A program made the position numbers and the translations under genes. A stretch of DNA of 64,000 bases from Fuerstiella sp. (lineage in GTDB: Bacteria > Planctomycetota > Planctomycetia > Planctomycetales > Planctomycetaceae). The notes beneath the pieces are model-generated. The model saw only the letters and a list, made by a program, of their open reading frames with translations. It ran no database searches and was not told the origin of the DNA. Shown here in pieces: positions 61,778 to 64,000 of the stretch. The DNA is taken from the NCBI GenBank assembly GCA_022447225.1, contig JAKVAZ010000003.1, positions 124,001-188,000 of the forward strand. The letters run 5' to 3'. Within the stretch, counting starts at the first letter, position 1; the number at the start of each line of letters is the position of its first letter.

Positions 61778-63976
61778 TCAATACTCGGTCAACTCACCCG
61801 GTTCATCATCCACCGCGCTGAATTCGGACTTCACGACCTGGCGGATTGTTCGTTCGTTGCGTTCTTTCTTTAGTCGTGCCAGGGCGTCGTCAAAACTCAT
61901 GACGCCGAGATCACCGTCAATTCGGCATCGAACCGCTACAGCATTCTGTTCCGCTTCCCGGGGGCCCACTACGAGCATATAGGGAATTAATTCCAGTTGT
62001 GCTTCACGGATTTTGGCCTGAACACGGGCGCTTTGCAGGTCAGTTCCTACGCGAAACCCGTCTTGTCGCAGACGGGTGGACACATCTTTGGCATAGGCAT
62101 CAGATTTTTCACTCAGGGGCAAAACCCGAATCTGCTCAGGCGCTAACCACAGGGGGAACGCCCCGGCAAAATGTTCAATTAATACACCCACGAATCTTTC
62201 CATGGACCCAAAAGGAGCCCGATGAATCATCACAGGACGGTGAGGCTTGTTGTCTTTTCCAATATATTCCAGGTCGAAACGTTCTGGCAGATTATAGTCA
62301 AGCTGTACTGTGCCCAACTGCCATTCGCGACCCAAACAATCTTTGACCATGAAATCGGTTTTGGGTCCGTAAAACGCCGCTTCGCCGGGTGTTTCGATGT
62401 AATCCAGACCTTCTTCGGTCAGAACTCTCCGTAAGGTGTCCTGAGCACTCTGCCACAATTCGTCGCTGCCCACGTATTTGTTTGAGCCTGGATCCTTAGT
62501 GGAAAGCTGCACGCGATAGTCGTCCAGTCCCACTGCATCCAGTACATACTTGACTAGTCCCAGCGTATCCTTGAACTCCTGTTCGACCTGTTCGGGAGTA
62601 CAGAACTGGTGAGCATCATCCTGAGTCAGACCCCGAACCCGCAGCAGCCCGTTGAGCTCCCCGGACTGCTCATGACGGTAGACCGTGCCGAATTCTGCCA
62701 GTCGTACCGGCAGGTCCCGGTAACTGCGGGGAATGGCTTTGTACATCTGCACATGATGGGGGCAATTCATTGGCTTCAGCAGATAACGCTCCTGCTGTTT
62801 TTCCCACTTTCGCAGCACACTGCGTTTTTCCTCAGCGGCACCGTTCACGGGGAAATCCTCAACGGAAAATCCTAATACGAGCGCTGCATCCAGTAACTTC
62901 CGCTGGTCCTCGTCAGTGGGTGCGTTCAGTTCCGTGTCTTCAGGGTCCAGACAGCGAATCCAGTGGTCGACCAGCTGGCCGGCAGAGTGGCTGAACAGCG
63001 GAGCAAACTGTGAATCGCGGTAATACGGAAAATGTCCGCTCGTTTCATACAGTTCGACTCGACCGATATGAGGTGAGTACACCGGATTGTAGTCGCGTCG
63101 CAGAAGTTCTGCTTTGATAAAGTCTTCCAGAGTGGCCCGGATCGTCGCCCCCTTCGGCAACCAGAGACACAATCCCTGTCCAACATCGGGGCTGAGTGTA
63201 AACAGCTGAAGGCGACTGCCAAGTACACGATGATCGCGTTTCCTGGCTTCTTCCAGCTGCTGTAAATATGCCTTTAATTGTTTCTTGTCAAAAAATGCTG
63301 TGCCGTAGACCCGCTGTAGTGACCGATTTGAGACATCACCTTTCCAGTGGGATCCTGCCACATTGAGAATCTTGAATGCTTTGACCATGCCGGCATGCGG
63401 AATATGCGGTCCGCGGCATAGATCGACAAACTCTCCCTGACGATAAAAACTCAGCGAGTCGTGATCTGCCAGCCCGGTTTCAATATGTTCGACCTTCAGT
63501 TCCTGCTTGAGATCACTGCACAGTTGAATCGATTCATCCCGATTCATAGTAAACCGTTCAAATGGTTCTCCTGCCTTGACGATCTTTTTCATCTCGGCTT
63601 CGATTCGCGGAAAGTCATCCTCGCTGATGGGAACGGCCAGGTCGAAGTCGTAGTAAAATGTGTTGCCTTTGACCGGACCGAAGGCAAGGCCGACACCTTC
63701 AAATAGCCTCATAATGGCCCGGGCCATGATATGAGCGCAACTGTGTCGCATTACGGTGGCTGCAGCAGCATCACGCGACGTCAGCAGTTGCAGAGGAACG
63801 GGACGCAGATCGGTCAGTTCTGCGAGGGGCCTCATGGCGTCAACAACGTGATCTGCAATGGATGCTGCAGCTGTTGCCCGTTTCAGTCCCTCACTGATGC
63901 CGCCAGCAATATCCAGCGCCGTAACGTGATCTTCTTCTTCCAGCAGGGTTCCGTCAGGAAGTTGTACCTGGATCAT
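61778..63976 (-). CDS. thrS: Threonyl-tRNA synthetase with an insertion near motif 1
   Basis: About 732 residues from the ATG at 63976; the frame stays open to the window edge (TTG at 64000), so a start beyond the window cannot be excluded. The TGS domain begins at once ([23 protein letters not shown]). The editing domain has [16 protein letters not shown] and [11 protein letters not shown]. The catalytic core has [16 protein letters not shown] (zinc Cys), [26 protein letters not shown] and [19 protein letters not shown]. The anticodon domain ends the protein. An extra stretch of about 65 residues between FAPLF and LLKPMNCP is absent from E. coli ThrRS. argS follows after 92 bp. Confidence 0.95.
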   Translation of the reverse strand: MIQVQLPDGTLLEEEDHVTALDIAGGISEGLKRATAAASIADHVVDAMRPLAELTDLRPVPLQLLTSRDAAAATVMRHSCAHIMARAIMRLFEGVGLAFGPVKGNTFYYDFDLAVPISEDDFPRIEAEMKKIVKAGEPFERFTMNRDESIQLCSDLKQELKVEHIETGLADHDSLSFYRQGEFVDLCRGPHIPHAGMVKAFKILNVAGSHWKGDVSNRSLQRVYGTAFFDKKQLKAYLQQLEEARKRDHRVLGSRLQLFTLSPDVGQGLCLWLPKGATIRATLEDFIKAELLRRDYNPVYSPHIGRVELYETSGHFPYYRDSQFAPLFSHSAGQLVDHWIRCLDPEDTELNAPTDEDQRKLLDAALVLGFSVEDFPVNGAAEEKRSVLRKWEKQQERYLLKPMNCPHHVQMYKAIPRSYRDLPVRLAEFGTVYRHEQSGELNGLLRVRGLTQDDAHQFCTPEQVEQEFKDTLGLVKYVLDAVGLDDYRVQLSTKDPGSNKYVGSDELWQSAQDTLRRVLTEEGLDYIETPGEAAFYGPKTDFMVKDCLGREWQLGTVQLDYNLPERFDLEYIGKDNKPHRPVMIHRAPFGSMERFVGVLIEHFAGAFPLWLAPEQIRVLPLSEKSDAYAKDVSTRLRQDGFRVGTDLQSARVQAKIREAQLELIPYMLVVGPREAEQNAVAVRCRIDGDLGVMSFDDALARLKKERNERTIRQVVKSEFSAVDDEPGELTEY

Positions 63977-64000
63977 GATTGAATCCAAATTCGACGGCAA

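Overview
The window looks like chromosome of a member of the Planctomycetota. The signs are a paired cytochrome-type DUF1549/DUF1553 protein and DUF1501 protein, several Tat-exported Gfo/Idh/MocA-like proteins, a 14-repeat FG-GAP protein, a DUF11-repeat membrane protein, a planctomycete-style VWA membrane protein, a SUMF1-domain protein, and generous intergenic spacing. No plasmid, phage, insertion sequence or CRISPR array was seen. The only RNA gene recognised is a tRNA-Gln(CTG).

Layout. 1-142 is the tail of a YebC/PmpR-family regulator. 280-4287 holds the PSCyt/PSD1 + DUF1501 pair. 4570-6237 (minus) is an SDR and an acetamidase/formamidase. 6819-12838 (minus) is a three-gene run of FG-GAP double propeller, secreted glycosidase-like propeller and Tat Gfo/Idh-like protein. 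13953-16501 has a zinc alcohol dehydrogenase, tRNA-Gln and an orphan ParA. 17280-21175 has an M28 peptidase with PDZ, a secreted protein resembling the flagellar rod proteins FlgF/FlgG, and a PrsW-type membrane protease. 21590-23890 is pyrB plus a dihydroorotase homologue that lacks catalytic residues. 24452-30539 (minus) has the DUF11 protein, an ECF sigma factor and a SPOR-like exported protein. 31097-36908 has an AGCS symporter, folP, a STAS protein, an Ldh-family dehydrogenase and a small membrane protein.

37199-46149 (minus) has an enolase-superfamily enzyme, a sugar-nucleotide epimerase, a glycosyltransferase-cinA-GNAT operon, an FHA-pseudokinase and a GGDEF protein. 46619-51620 (plus) has a SUMF1-domain protein, a Tat Gfo/Idh oxidoreductase and a VWA membrane protein. 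51890-55829 (minus) is the overlapping operon aroA-rsmB-methyltransferase. 56233-57033 is an ExbB/TolQ protein. 57534-63976 (minus) is thrS-argS-methyltransferase-mtnA, ending in a strong intrinsic terminator.

Most genes are housekeeping (pyrimidine, folate, aromatic amino acid, methionine salvage, rRNA methylation, tRNA charging) or planctomycete-typical exported proteins. The most unusual items are the FlgG-like exported protein outside any flagellar context, the degenerate dihydroorotase next to pyrB, the FHA pseudokinase beside a diguanylate cyclase, a CinA with a damaged amidase domain, and large insertions in ThrRS and ArgRS. I did not find a clearly new multi-gene defence or mobile system.
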